Origin: Equus caballus
Lineage: Eukaryota; Chordata; Mammalia; Perissodactyla; Equidae
Direction: 5' to 3'
DNA length: 64,000 bases
Assembly: GCF_041296265.1 (NCBI RefSeq)
Contig: NC_091712.1
Span: 10,945,001 to 11,009,000, forward strand
The notes beneath the pieces are model-generated. The model saw nothing but the letters and a program-made list of their open reading frames with translations. It was not told the origin of the DNA and did not search any database. This document shows, piece by piece, positions 11,821 to 24,954 of the stretch. The position numbers were made by a program, and so were the translations under genes. How positions within the stretch are numbered: the first letter of the stretch is position 1; the number at the start of each line of letters is the position of its first letter.

Positions 11821-12789
11821 CATTGGCTTTTCAAGAAGTACATTTTATTTTTGAAAACTATTAATTTAAATTGTTCATTTATCTGTAATAAGGTGGCACG
11901 GCTCTTTTAACACCTTAGGTTCCTTTGCTGAGTGGCTGAAATTTTACCAGCACTGTGGATCATATTAGTTTTCTGATGGTGATCAGAAGCTAGGAATGAC
12001 AGTTCCAAATATCTTTAATAATATTTAAAAGTAAATAAAAAGTGTATAACAGCTTCAAAATATGGAGCTCATGACTAGAGGAAAGTAGAAATAAAATAGG
12101 TCCATGGCTGTGGAAAAGTGTGGTACCCAGATATATTAAAATCAGAGGAGTGAGGACACGTTGGCTGAGAGAAATAAAATCAAAGATTTAATGGTGAAGA
12201 TGGGGCAAATGCTTTATCAGGCTAATAAAGAGAAGATCAATATGAAACTTCTAGTTTAGACAGACTAAAAAGTCACAATAGAAAAGCTTGTAAAAGTATG
12301 TTGTCCTCCTGGCTGAGAACCATGATAGCTAGGTTATGAAGTTTTAATATAATGTTACTGCTGAAATATAAAATTTGGAGGCATAAAAACCATGAGAATA
12401 ACTTTTATTAATATTTCTTCAGTATCTTAGAACAAAAATCACCCAAAGGAGTTTAACAAAATGTAGTCTTTTTATTTTTACTAAATTTATTTTAATTGAA
12501 CTTTGAGGATGTCTGTAATGAAGAGCCTACCTACCACCTTCAAAGTGTCAGAATTCCAGTAAAGACACCTGTCTTTCTATTCTCTACACTTAGAAACACA
12601 GTGGAAAGCATACAAGTGGATTCACTGTGGCCCCAATCAAATGAAGACTGGGCTTGCAGGCATCCAAAATATGACTCATTGATGACTTCAGACTTGCTAT
12701 TTCCTTTATTAGAGAAGATTATAAGTGTTCACTCTAAATTAAACTCTGTGAAATATAGCAAAATTAAGTAACTCTCCTCAGCTTTAACA
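11821..12789. other. No recognised feature
   Basis: Unassigned sequence. The 91-codon frame at 12496-12771 (+) has no recognisable domain and no supporting context. Confidence 0.4.
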
Positions 12790-13165
12790 GGATCATTTGT
12801 TATTGTGGTTGTTTTTAAAGCTTTTTTTTAGGGAAGTTTTAGATTTGTAGCAAAATTAAGAGACAGGCACAGAGATTTCCCATATATTCCTACACTTACA
12901 CATGGATAACCACTCCCATTATCAACATTACCCCCACAAAGTGCTGCATTTGTTATAATTGATGAACCTATATTGACACATCAGAATCACCCAAAGTCCT
13001 CAGTTTGCCTGAGGGTTCACTCTTGGTGATGCAGATTCCTTTGGTTTGGATAAATGTGTAATGGCATATATCTATCATTATAATATCACACAGAGTATTT
13101 TCACTGTCCTAAGAACGGGATCATTTTTATATAACCAAAATATACAATGTAATAATTTCTTTTCC
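12790..13165 (-). mobile_element. LINE-1 3' UTR fragment, antisense
   Basis: The order gggaagttttagatttgtag, taccactcccattatcaaca-like sequence, gtgctgcatttgttataatt, gatgaacctatattgacaca, gagggttcactcttggtgat and cagagtattttcactgtcct is the reversed 3' UTR of an old L1M element. It sits head-on, about 65 bases from the next, oppositely oriented L1. Confidence 0.75.
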
Positions 13166-13229
13166 ACAGTATTTAATGCTCATTAAATTGTAAATAGAAT
13201 GTCTCACACAATTTAGTGGAAGAAAAGTA

Positions 13230-16200
13230 AGACTTTGGAGTGACATCGGCATAAAGGCAGAGTAAGTTATTTCCTTTGTCTCTGTGGTCTAAGTTACAGC
13301 TAAATGGACATCCATTAACCATCAGAGGATTCCCTACACAGCACAACAGGACACCTGAGAGATCTATGAATCTATACATCTGAAGGGATGGACTGGACTC
13401 TGGGCAAGCTGTGGAACTAAGGGAGTGGCATTCTCCCTCTCTCCATTGGCAGCAGTCCAGGCCATGGATCCTCACAGTGTGGCCAGCATGACTATGAGTG
13501 GACACAGAGACAGCCTGGCCCATATGAATGCTTGAAGAGTGAAGGTGGCTAGGCCTGCAGGAGCACCCATCATGCATCAGTGGCCCCATCTGTGCAAAGC
13601 TCCACATCAAGTGGTGGCAGCTCAGCTCACATGAAGGTGCCCTGCCGGGGCGGAAGCCCTGCTCATGCAACTACAGCTCACTTGCTGAGCATGGTGGCCC
13701 AGCCCACATGAACACAGAGTGATAACCAGCAAAACTATGAGCAGTTGCGTGGGAAGAGCTAAAAACAACTCCTGCCCCTCCCAAGAGTGGCAGGAGGAAT
13801 TTGTGACCAAAAGCAACAGGAACCACAGAAGAACCAGTGACCCAGCACACAGTAGTGGCACCTCTGATACCAGATCCACCAGCAGCAGGACTGTATACAA
13901 GTCCCCAGGCTCCAAACCCACCACTAGTGACAGTGACACCCATGAAGCTGACATTACTGGTATCAGTGCAACCAGCGCCCCAAGACAACCCAAGAACAGT
14001 AGTGCAGGTGGTACACGTTACAGCAGCATCTGAGCCCATGGAGAGCCAGTGGAGTAACATGAGACCCAGGTGACCAGAACCAAAGTAACAAAAGCTGTAC
14101 CCAAGTAAGAAAATGTAATTACTACCAAAATGCACCAGCAGAGGATCAATTCATCAAACACCATGAAGAATTACAGTAACAATGTGGAACAGAAGGAAAA
14201 CGATAACTCTCCATAAACCAAACCTGATGTCACAGAGGACTACAATCTAACTGAGAGAGAATTCAAAATAGCTGTCATAAAGAAACTCAATGAGCTATAA
14301 AAAAACATAGAAAGACAGTTCAATGAGCTCAAGAATAAAATTAATTGACAAGAAGGAATATTTCACCAGAGATTGAAGCTCCATAAAACAATCTAAACAG
14401 AAATTCTGGATATGAAGAATACAATTAATGAGATAAAAAGTAATGTAAAAGGAATAAAACATATAGTAGATTGTACGGAGCAGAGAATTAGTGGTCCCAA
14501 AGAGAGAAACCTAGAAATGCTTCAGGTGGAGGAGGAGAGAGAGCTAAGATTTTTTTTTTAAGATTTTATTTTTTTCCTTTTTTTCCCCAAAGCCCCCTCG
14601 TACATAGTTGCATATTCTTCGTTGTGGGTCCTTCTAGTTGTGGCATGGGGGACACTGCCTCAGTCTGGTTTGATGAGCAGTGTCATGTCTGCACCCAGGA
14701 TTCGAAGCAACGAAACACTGGGCTGCCTGCAGTGGAGCACACGAACTTAACCATTCGGTCATGGGGCCAGCCCCAGGGAGAGCTAAGATTTTTAAAAAAT
14801 GAAGAAATTCTTTGAGAAATATCCAACTCTATTAGGAAAAGCAATATAAGGATTATAGGTATCCCAGAGTGAGAAGAGGGGGGGAGAGGCGCAGAGAGCT
14901 TGTTCAAAGAAATAATAGCTGAGAAGTTCCCAAACCTAGGGAAACAACTGGACGTACAACAGCATAAAGGTAATAAAACTCCAATTTACCTGAATGCAAA
15001 AAGATCTCCAAGCCATATAATATTAAAACCATCAGAAGTCAATGACAAATAAAAACATTAAAGGCAGAAAGAGAAAAGAAGATAATCTACAAAGGAATCA
15101 CCATCAGACTTTCAGACTTTCTCAACAACAACATTACAACCTAGCAAATAATGGAATGAAATATTCGAAATACTGAAAGATAAAACCTATCAGACAAGAA
15201 TACTCTATCCAGTGAAATCATCCTTCCGATATGATCAAGAAATAAAAGCTTTACTAGATAAACAAAAGCTCAGGGAGTTCATCACCCCTAGACTGTTCTT
15301 ATAAGAAATGATGAAGAAAGTCCTTCTACCTGAAACAAAAAGGCAAAGGTTTACAAAACTTTGAGCAAGGAGATAAATAGACAAAATCAGAAAATGGAAG
15401 CTCTCTATCAGAATAGGCTAGTGAACATTGAAGTATAGCAAAAATGATAAAGGTAATGAAAACACCAAAAATAACTACAGATGCTTTAATTTAGTTACAA
15501 ACTCCCAACACAACAAAGAATAACTTGTGACAACAAAATCACAGAAAGGGAAGAGGAGAGGGATGTAACTCACTTAGGCTAAAGGAGGTAAGCGGCTATC
15601 AGTAAAAAGTACTATCTCATCTATGAGATGATTTATACAAATTATCTCCTGTGGTTACTTCATGGTAACCATAAAACAAAATATCAGAGCAGAGTCACAA
15701 ATCATAAATAAAGAGAACATTGAGAAAACCATCACAGAAACCACTAAACTGAAATGACAGTCAGAAATACAAGGGAAAAGATAGAATGTAATTATAGAAG
15801 AAACAGAAAACAGAAAAATGGCACTATAAGCCTTCATATATCAATAATCAATGTAAATATAAATGAACCGAATTCACCAATCGAAATACATGAATGGCTG
15901 GATGGCTTAGAAATAAGATTCAACAATATGCTGCCTCCAGCAAACATATCTCTGTTCTAAAGACAAACATAGGCTCAGAGTGAAGGGATGAAAGACAATA
16001 CTCCAAGAAATAGGCAAGCAAAAATGCAGATGTAGCCATACTTATATCAGAGTAGTCTTTGAGATAAAAAAGTTAATGAGAGATAAGAATGGGCATTATA
16101 TAATGATAAAAGGGACATTCACCTAAAATGACATAATGCTTACGAATATATGTGCACCTAACACAGGAGCACAAAATTATATAAAGCAACTATTAACTAG

Positions 16201-19200
16201 TAAAGAAATAAAGGGAGAAATTGGCAGCAATACAATAATAGTAGCGGACTTCAACATCTCACTTACATCAATGGATAAATCACTGAGACAGAATATCAAC
16301 AAGGAAACAGTGACCTTAAGTGAAACAGTGGATCAGATGGACTTAATAGATATATACTCAATATTCTATCTCAGAACAGCAGAACAAACATTCTTCTCAA
16401 GTGCACATAGAACATTCTCAAAGATAGATCATATGTTTGGAAACAAGGCAAGCTCCAGTAAATTTAAGATGACTGTAATCATTTCAAGCATGTTTTCGAA
16501 CTGACCACATGCTTTGAAACTGGAAATCAACTACAAGAAAAAAACTAAGAAATTCACAAACATATGGAGATAAAACGACATGCTAAAGAACAACAATTGG
16601 ATCAATGAAGAAATCAAATGGGAAATGAAAAACTACCTGGAAACATACCAAGTCTTATGGGATGCAGCAAAAGTAGTACTAAGAGGGAAATGTATAGCAA
16701 TAAAGACCTACTTCAACAAAAAAGAAAAATCCCAAATAAGCAATCTTAAACTACAAGTAAGATAACTATGAAAAGGACAAAGCCCAAAGTCAGTAGAAAG
16801 AGGAAAATAGTAAAAATCAGAGCAGATATAAAAGAAATAAAGTCTGAAAAAACAGCAAGAATGATTAATGAAAGTAAGAGCTTGTTCTTAGAGAAGATAA
16901 ACAAATTGAACAACTGTTAGCCAGACTCACTAAGAAAAAAAGAGAGAAGACTCAAATAAAATTAGAAATGAAAGAGGAGAAATTACACTGAATACCATAG
17001 AAATACATAGGATTATAGGAGAATACTATGAGAAACTATATGCCAACACATTAGATAACCTAGAAGAAATGGATAAATTCTTAGAATCATACAACCTCCC
17101 AAAACTTAAGAAACAAAAAGTAGAGAATCTGAATAAATGAATCACAAGAAATTGAAACAGTAATTAAAAAAAAAAAACCTCCCAAAAAACAGAAGTCCAG
17201 GACCAGATGGCTTTTCTGGTGGATTCTACCAAAGATTCAAAGAAGATTTAATACCTATCCTTCTTGGAGTATTCTGAAATGTTGAAGAAGACTAGCTGCT
17301 TTGTAACTCATACCACGAAGCCAACATTATCCTGATAACAAAACCAGACAAGGACAACAGAAAAAAGAAAAAATTGCAGGACAATATCACTGTTGAACAT
17401 AGATTCCAAAATTCTCAACAAAATACTAGCAAACTGAATACAACAATACATTAACAGGATCATACACCATGATCAAGGAGGGTCTACATTCACAAACCAA
17501 TCAATGTGTTGGACCACATTAACAAAATGTGTAACAAAAATCAGATGACTATCTTAATAGATGCAGAGAAAGCATTTGACAAGATCCAACGTGAATTTTT
17601 GACAAAACTCTAAACAAAATGGGTATAGAAGGAAATTATCTCCACATAATAAGGTCCATATATGACAAACCCACAGCCAACATCATAGTTAACTGTGAAA
17701 AACTGAAAGCCATTCCTCTGAGCACAGGAAAGAGACAAGGGTGTCCTCTCTTGCCACTCTTATTCAAAACAGCACTGGAAGTTTGGCCAGAGCTCTTAGG
17801 CAAGAAATGAAATAAAAGGGATCCAAACTGGAAAGGAAGAAATAAAATTACCACTGTTGCAGGCGACGTGATTCTATACATAGAAAATTCTGTTACAGCC
17901 ACCAGAAAACTATGAGAAATCATCAACAAGTACAGCAAAGTTGCAGGGGACAAAATCAACATACAAAAATCAGTTGTATTTCTATACACAAATAATGAAG
18001 TAGCAGGAAGAGACGTCAAGAATACAATGCCATTGGTAATCAAACACACACAAAAATAGAATACCTAGGAATAAATTTAACTAAGGAGGTGAAATACCTA
18101 CACACTGAAAAGTATAAGACATTATGAAAAAAATCAAAGAAGATGTAAAGAAATGGAATGATATTCTACACTCACAGATTAGAAGAATAAGCATAGTTAA
18201 AATACTCTTATAACTAAAACAATCTACAGATTCAATGCAATCCCAATCAGATTTACAATGACATTCTTTATGGACATACAGCAAAGAATCCTAAAATCTG
18301 TATGGAATGACAAAAGACCCTGAATAAAAAAAGATACCCTGAGAAAAAAGAACAATACTGGAGTTATACAATCCTTGACTTCAAAATATACCTGAAAGCT
18401 ATAGTAATCCAAACAGCATGGTACTCACAGAAAAACAGACATGCAGGTCAAATGAATAGAATTGAAAGCCCAGAAGTAAAACCACACGTCAGTGGGCAGG
18501 TAACTGCACAATAGGACAGCCACATACAAAAGAATGAAAATAGACCATTATCTTACACCATACACAAAAATTAACTAAAATTGATTAAAGACTTTAATGT
18601 AAGACCTGAAACCATAAAATTGCTAGAATAAAATATAGGCAGTATGCTCTTTGACGTTGATCTTAGCAGCATCTTTTCAAATACCATGCCTACTCAGGCA
18701 AGGGAAACAAAAGCAGACAAAAGGGGCTACATCACACTAAAAAGCTTCTGCAAGGCAAATGAAACCATGAAGAAAACAAAAAGAGAACCCACCAAATGGG
18801 AGAAAATATTTGCAAATCATATATCCGACAAGTATAAATAATTCATACAACTCAACAGCAGAAAAACAGACAATCCAATTAAAACCTGGGCAAAGGAGAT
18901 CAATAGACACTTTTCCAGATATTTAGACATATAGATATACAGATGGCCAACAGGCACATGAGATGTTCAACCTCATTAATTACTAGGGAAATGCAAATCA
19001 AAACTGCAATGAGATATCACCTTACACCCATCAAAATGGCTATAATTAACAAGACAAAAATAACAAATGTTGGAGAGGATTAGATAAAAGGGAACCCTCA
19101 TACACTGCTGGTGGGAATGCAAACTGGTACAGCCACTGTGGAAAACAATTTGGAGATTCCTCAAAAAATTAGAAATATCATATGATGTAGCTATATCCCT

Positions 19201-19722
19201 GCTGGATATTTGTCCAAAGAACATGAAATGAACAATTCAAAGATGTTATGCACCCCTTTGTTCATTGCAGCATTATTCACAATAGCCAAGATGTGGAAGC
19301 AAAGCAAATGTCCACCAAATCATGAATGGATAAAGAAGACATTGTATATCTATGCCATGAAATACTACTCACCCATGAAAAAGAAAAAAATTGTGTTGTT
19401 TGCAACAACATGGATGGAACTTGAGGTTATTATGCTAAGTAAAATAAGCCAGACAGAAAAAGACAAATCCCGTATGATTTCACTCATATGTGGAAGATAA
19501 ACACATGGATAAGGAGAACAAATTAGTGGTTACCAGGGGCAAAGAGGATTGAGAAGTGGGTATAAGGGGTAAAGGGACACATACCTATGGTGACAGATAA
19601 AAACTAGACTATTGGTGTGAAAACAAAGCAAACTGAACAGAAACTGATAAGTAATAATATGCACCTGAAATTTACACAATATTTTAAGCCAATATGTCCT
19701 CAATAAAGTAATTTTCAAATTA
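13230..19722 (+). mobile_element. Nearly full-length, decayed LINE-1 (L1M type), sense
   Basis: An autonomous non-LTR retrotransposon. The 5' part (13230-14100) is GC-richer and ends in 5' UTR/ORF1-like sequence. ORF1 remnants run to about 15560 and include agtgagaagaggggggagag and ctatccagtgaaatcatcct. ORF2 follows: endonuclease at about 16136-16504 (IIVADFNISLTSMDKS, then DQMDLIDIYSIF, then FSKIDHMFGNK), and reverse transcriptase around 17260-17960. The catalytic FADD box reads VAGD at 17856-17867, so one of the two aspartates is lost. The C-terminal part at about 18640-19500 includes FIAALFTIAKMWKQSK and QTEKDKSRMISLICGR, with stop TAA at 19498-19500. A short 3' UTR ends with tcctcaataaagtaattttc near 19722. 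Many stops and frame breaks make it inactive. An ERE lies inside at 14555-14777. No target-site duplication was found. Confidence 0.9.
14555..14777 (-). mobile_element. ERE SINE nested in the LINE-1, reverse orientation
   Basis: The + strand runs from a T-rich tail (aagattttatttttttcctt) through cctcgtacatagttgcatat and gcacccaggattcgaagcaa to the head complement tcatggggccagcccc. It is flanked by perfect 16-base direct repeats gagagctaagattttt at 14539-14554 and 14778-14793, a clear target-site duplication in L1 ORF1. The tail-less body matches the other ERE1-type copies. Confidence 0.95.
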
Positions 19723-20149
19723 ATACTAACACTTTGAATGTGATACTTATGTGAGTTTTCATTGTAAGAATTATTATTTCATACATACCACAACATCAGG
19801 CTGATATTATGTAAACATCAGTATTACAAATGCTCAATCCTAGAATTCTTAAATGTGGATTCCCACAGGCCTATTCTATGTTTCTAAAGAGAAAGAAAAG
19901 ACAAAATTTCAGATATTCCCTCTTCTCCTCACTCTTTCTGTGTTCTCTCTCTCTTTTTACCTCCTTGCTAGCACTTGAAAAGGAAAAGCAGCCATTTAAA
20001 AGACATTATGAATCATAAATATAATAAAATGCTTATGACGGTTTTGAAATGCAACTTCTGAAATACTCACATTGGCTTCCAAAGTCTTCTAATTCTGTGT
20101 CATCATTGTGTTTTTCACGTTTTCTTCCCAGTGCTTCTGCTTACGCTTG
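19723..20149. other. No recognised feature
   Basis: AT-rich flank of the LINE-1 with a CT-rich stretch near 19920-19970. No gene, no clear repeat. Confidence 0.4.
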
Positions 20150-20345
20150 GTCCAACCAAGCCTTACACTATTGTCCCTCATAAATGCACCCAGACCATCT
20201 CATTCTCTGAATTTCCCATATTTTTTAGTGGCTAAATGACCTTCCTCTGGTATGCATTTCTACCTGTGTATAGAGTATCCAGTTCAAATGCTGTCTCCTC
20301 AGCAAAGCTTTTCATGTTTTCCCAGCAAAATAACTTTCTTGCTAA
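20150..20345 (+). mobile_element. LINE-2 fragment, sense
   Basis: The order is that of L2 shortly before its 3' end: agtatccagttcaaatgctg, tctcctcagcaaagcttttc and atgttttcccagcaaaataa, compared with 'ctcaaatgtcacctcctcagagaagccttccctgac' in L2. Confidence 0.5.
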
Positions 20346-21239
20346 TGGCCTTCCACAGTTAAAGGGTACGTATGTGTGCACACACATGTGTGTATACTGA
20401 ATCACACAATCCCTAATTATAGACTTCTCTCATTTTGCTTTACTAGCTTTTGTTCATTTGATTTTGGTCATTTGATATCTCATAAGGCAAGTTCTTGTTG
20501 TTCTATTTTGTGCACTTCAGTCGAAGCTGGGAGGCAAAGTTTAACAGAAAGTAGTCATAGAGGAACCAGAAGCAGAACCCAAGCCTTCATCTCCATGGTG
20601 ATCTCTCTCTAATGCTCGAGCTGACAGTGTCATGCAAAGCATCAGTCTCCAACCATCTGGGCAGAGCCAGTATAATGCCAAGAAACCATAAATAGAGAAA
20701 ATAGGAGACACTGACATGTTCAGTATATGTCCTGACTATCAGATGGATACAAACTTCAGGATGGGTCAAATGAAGAAATCAGGATTTTACATATATTTTT
20801 GAAAAATAATAATGAGGAGGAGAAGATAGAGAAGTTATGGAATCATGGCAGGTTTCACAGCCAAAGGGAAAAATTTGATTTTGAGGAAAAGCCAGATAGG
20901 AAGAAGAATCAAGGGATGAGAGAGGGAAAAACCCACAGTGTAAGGGTGAGCAAAGGGCCATGTAAGGGATAAAGAGTAGTTTGTCTGAGGATTTCACAAG
21001 GGAGTTTTGCTCCTCTCTCCTCTGCTCCTCATATTATCCCTTACTCCAACCCCAGAAAGAGAATTTAATGTTTGTTGTTAGCATGGGTGATAGTAGGTCC
21101 TGGACAGCCAACATTAGCATTGTTAACTTCAGGACCATCAGTATCATAGAAGCATTGTATCATCAGTATGCATCCATATCCTTCTCCTGCCCTTAAGCTT
21201 TGCTAATGAGAAATCTGCAGGTATAGGATCCTATATCCT
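20346..21239. other. No recognised feature
   Basis: Contains a short palindromic tgtgtgcacacaca-type motif at about 20371. Frames of 60-78 codons on both strands near 20376-21196 match no family. Confidence 0.4.
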
Positions 21240-21735
21240 TGCTCCCTTCAACGCACCCCCGTTTTTGATAAGAATTGTTCCTGAAAAGGGGCTGTGTCAA
21301 GCAGATGTCAGGAAAACCTGTGAACTCTGAAACCTCAGAATCTTTTCATCACTGTGGGAAGTATGTTGCTGGAATTTAAGGTTGCTTAGGAGACAGACTG
21401 GATGAGAGCAACTGCCCTAAGATCCAGTCCCAAGAGAGAGGCAAGAAAAAGAGAACAATGGGGCTTGAAAACTTACCTTTTTTTGTGTACAAAAGAGAAG
21501 ATATCCAAAATAGAGCTCACGGTTTTTGCTCTTTCAATTCTGATTTACTTTGAAGATGAATCAGGTGCAGTGTGTTTGCAACATGTAAATTGTACTTCAA
21601 ACAGATCCATTCTCCTTTCAAAGATTGATATGAAGCTCCCAGTTTGCAAACTGTCTTATATGCACAGTCAATTCTTACTAAATATTACCTATTGATTTGA
21701 TGGTGTTAATTTTGCTCTTTCTGAATTTTTGAGAG
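21240..21735 (+). mobile_element. LTR-like segment (old endogenous retrovirus or kin), fossil
   Basis: The last 130 bases (gaagctcccagtttgcaaac, tgtcttatatgcacagtcaa, ttgatttgatggtgtt) are shared with a second copy near 24850-24930, and the layout resembles the R/U5 end of an LTR. It is followed by ggcatcagaagtggaatctg, reminiscent of the region just inside a retroviral LTR. Family not assigned; diverged and broken. The left limit is a guess. Confidence 0.35.
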
Positions 21736-24459
21736 TTCACGGCATCAGAAGTGGAATCTGAAGAAGAACCTCAAGGTCTCTGAGGCCAGTGAGGAACCAG
21801 GCCCTGGGGCCCTCGGAGCCCTGTGAGCTCACTGCTTTCTCAGTGACTTCAGAGTTTGAGTCTCTCTTGGATCCAAGGTCTGTTATCCTTGCATTTTGAA
21901 CTCCCTGACTTTTTTGTGCATCCCTGTATTTTGTTTGCTAAAGTGTCTTGTTAGGTCACCTTTCTATCTGTAAGGGGAGAAACTCATGATTCCCCGGGTG
22001 TTAGGAAGGAGTAAAATTACTGGGCTCTCCATAGATTATTTTCAGGGAATCTAAAGGCTGATATGTGTTCCACCTAGTCAAAATCTCTTTTTCCTCCTCC
22101 CTTAATGACCCGTGCCTCCTATATGTATACCCACTGTGGACCAAGATCATTTGCCTCTCTAAATAAATGAGTGAACTTTTGGATAATTTGGAATTGTAGC
22201 AGCCACTTAGGGAACCTTTCATTTAGATAAGGTAGTCTAACTTAAAGGGCATCCCTGAAAAGAGGATCTCAAACTTCTTGGAGACAACAGAATGCATTCT
22301 TTGATGAGTATGTAGAAGTTTCTAAAAGACTGAATGAATCCAAAAATAGCTTCTTTAAAAGAATCCTATGGAGCACAAATAAAAAATCTTAAAAACTTGG
22401 GCCATATGAGGTAGTGACCTTAATTAGTCTACCTGCCAGAAACAAAATTTGGACGCAGCTATTCTTTTGAGTTTCACATTATTATAACATAGACATGGCT
22501 AAAATTCTAAAATAAAAGCTATAAGATCACTATTTGTGTCTATCTATATGTTTGTGTATATCTATGTATTTATGCATATGTGATATTTTAAAATAGTTCT
22601 ACTTAATTAGGTTAAAGAAAAATAAGTACTTATATAAATTAAGTATTCCTAAAACTCTCAGGAATTTATAATCAAACCCAATGTTTCTCAAGTTCATATG
22701 ATCAGGATAATCTTTGATAAATAAAATCTGGTTTAAAATATTTTTCATGATACATATATAGATAGTTCACTATTTTTAAAAATCATGGGAAAATAATGAT
22801 TAAGAGGAAGGAAAGGAGTGTGATCAGAGGAACAGACATATAGAGCGCTTCTAAGACATTGGCAATGTTCAATTTCTTACTTTGCATGATGGCTACATGG
22901 TATTCACATTATTATTATTATTGTTGCTCTTATTATTATTATTGAAAATATACTTATGGTCTACATACTCCTATATGTATGCTATATTCCACAATAAAAG
23001 AATTTAAAATAAATCCAAACAAACGAATAAAAAGCATACACCCTTAAACAAACAAACAAAAAAAGCTAGTTTAAGATTGTTAGTTTAATAAAAGCAAGCA
23101 TATCTTCAGAATTGTTAATATTAGATGTGATGCAAACATATTACTTTACCTACCTGGGTTTACTAGACAAATAAGCTCATGCTATCTCTATGTTACAAAA
23201 TGTGTCACCAAGAAAAATATCTTAAGGTGATGGTTAGTTATTTGATGCTTAATCTAAGCATAGTCAATAAAAATAAACAATTTAAGTAAACATAAATAAG
23301 TTACAAGTTTATATCAAGTTAAACTAAATAAAGGATACTCACTGAATATCTAGATAATTTGCAAATAAAATAATATACTGACATATTGATTGCTAACCAT
23401 AGGTTTAAATTTATCTACTTTTGGCTTCTTAATTTTTTATAGAGTGACAAAAGATATTTGGGTCTATTAATAAATATGTATTTCACCACATTAAAGTATT
23501 GTACTATGAAAAACTTGTCTCTAAAAATAATGTTTTATAATTATATACTTATAAATTTACCTTTGTACTACAGAATGCTAATATGTGATAGACAGTTCAC
23601 AAGTGCCTGCTTCCTAGTTTTCACTGGAAAGTAAAGATTAGTAATAGTTAAAATTTATAAGCAATATGTAAAAATAGAACTACTGGAAATAATAAGGAAA
23701 GGGAACAACTTCATATAAAAAGTATGGGAAGAAAATGGTATGTATTTTTATATGAAGAGTATACAAGGAACATAGGATGTGATTTTTTTAAGAAAAGAGA
23801 GTAACATTGTCTAAAATAAAATGACCAGTTGTTCCAGAATAAGAAAGGAAAAAGAATAAGAGAAAACCTAAATAGATACAGAAAGTAGAGGAGGTTTGAG
23901 GAAAAGAAATTCTGTGTTATGAAGTCAACACTGGCTAAAATTGAATAGATTTTTTTAGGAGGGTTTTTAAATGAGCTCAATAATATACTGATAGAAGATT
24001 AGAGTTTAATTTTCTGTTAAAACCAGAAAATTTCTTAGATTATTTGTCTGTTCTTAATAAAAGACTGTTATTATATGAAAGCTGAAACCGGAATTTGATT
24101 ATAACCCAATTAAGTTATTTATTTGGTTAAATCCTGGCTTGCAGGAGTCTCTGCCCTGGTAAATTTTTCAGTCCTTGACTATTTTTCTCCTTATAATCAT
24201 CATATTAATCTCTCTAGTGCATTGTATCCTCTCAAGGGTTTTAAATGCCCTTTGCAGCCACTCACACATCAAATGATGTCCATCAGAATTAGCCAACTTA
24301 AAGAAGTCAATGCTCTGACCACCCATGTCCATGATGACGATGCAACTGTTGATGACAGTCACCACGTGACCATCCCTCCTGACTACTCAACTAGCAGAAT
24401 CAACAAGGATGTGATTCTTCATCCTGGCTTCATCAACAGTGGTAACCCAGCCTAACAGT
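21736..24459. other. Sequence between two LTR-like segments, no gene recognised
   Basis: May be the remnant interior of an old LTR element, or unrelated sequence; no recognisable viral domain is visible. The part at 22300-23700 is very AT-rich. The open frames at 24123-24455 (+, 110 codons) and 23711-23980 (-) match nothing I know. Confidence 0.3.
22908..22944. repeat. (ATT)n microsatellite
   Basis: Two ATT/TTA trinucleotide runs separated by ttgttgctct. Confidence 0.85.
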
Positions 24460-24945
24460 ATACTATTTGGTCACACTCTCAGCTTGCTGAGACAATAGCC
24501 AAAAGAAGGAAATTGTTAACAATAAGTGCAAAATGGATACAGCAATTGAGAATTCCCTGAGCAGACAGTACTTTTTAAGCCACATAAGTAAGACTAAGTC
24601 TAGCTTGTTTCATGAATATAAGAGAAGCTTAACTTAGGTTATTTCTTGTCAGTGCTTCTGAAAATCATAGAAGAAACTTAAGTCATCTTCCTAACAATGA
24701 TACAAAATAATCACTTTTTACCTATCTCCTGTCATCTGGAAACATCCATTGTAATAACCAATCATTGTAAAGGTTAACAACTTCCCAATTTTCACTTTAT
24801 AAACCATCCTATAACTTCATGCTCCTGAGCTTCATATCATGCTGAATTTGGAATTGCCCAGTTTGTGAACTGTCTTATATGCACAATAAACTCTTACTAT
24901 TACTATTTATTGATTTGATAGTTTTCAATTTGCTATTTCTGATTT
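24460..24945 (+). mobile_element. LTR-like segment, second copy, fossil
   Basis: Its right part (gcccagtttgtgaactgtct, tatatgcacaataaactctt, ttgatttgatagttttcaat) matches the end of the segment at 21240-21735. It includes a poly-A-signal-like aataaa in the place expected for the R region. The left parts of the two copies do not obviously match, so they may be different subfamilies or unequal pieces. Confidence 0.4.
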
Positions 24946-24954
24946 CGATACCAC

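Noticed and set aside
13173-14135. Minus-strand frames of 123-165 codons
   Set aside because: They are antisense to the GC-richer head of the LINE-1, overlap each other in different frames and match no family.
22908-22944. Regularly spaced short repeats
   Set aside because: Simple trinucleotide microsatellite; no spacers of CRISPR type and the host is a mammal.
24123-24455. 110-codon frame, His/Asp-rich in the middle
   Set aside because: No recognisable domain; it lies between two LTR-like segments in sequence that may be old repeat. Treated as unassigned.
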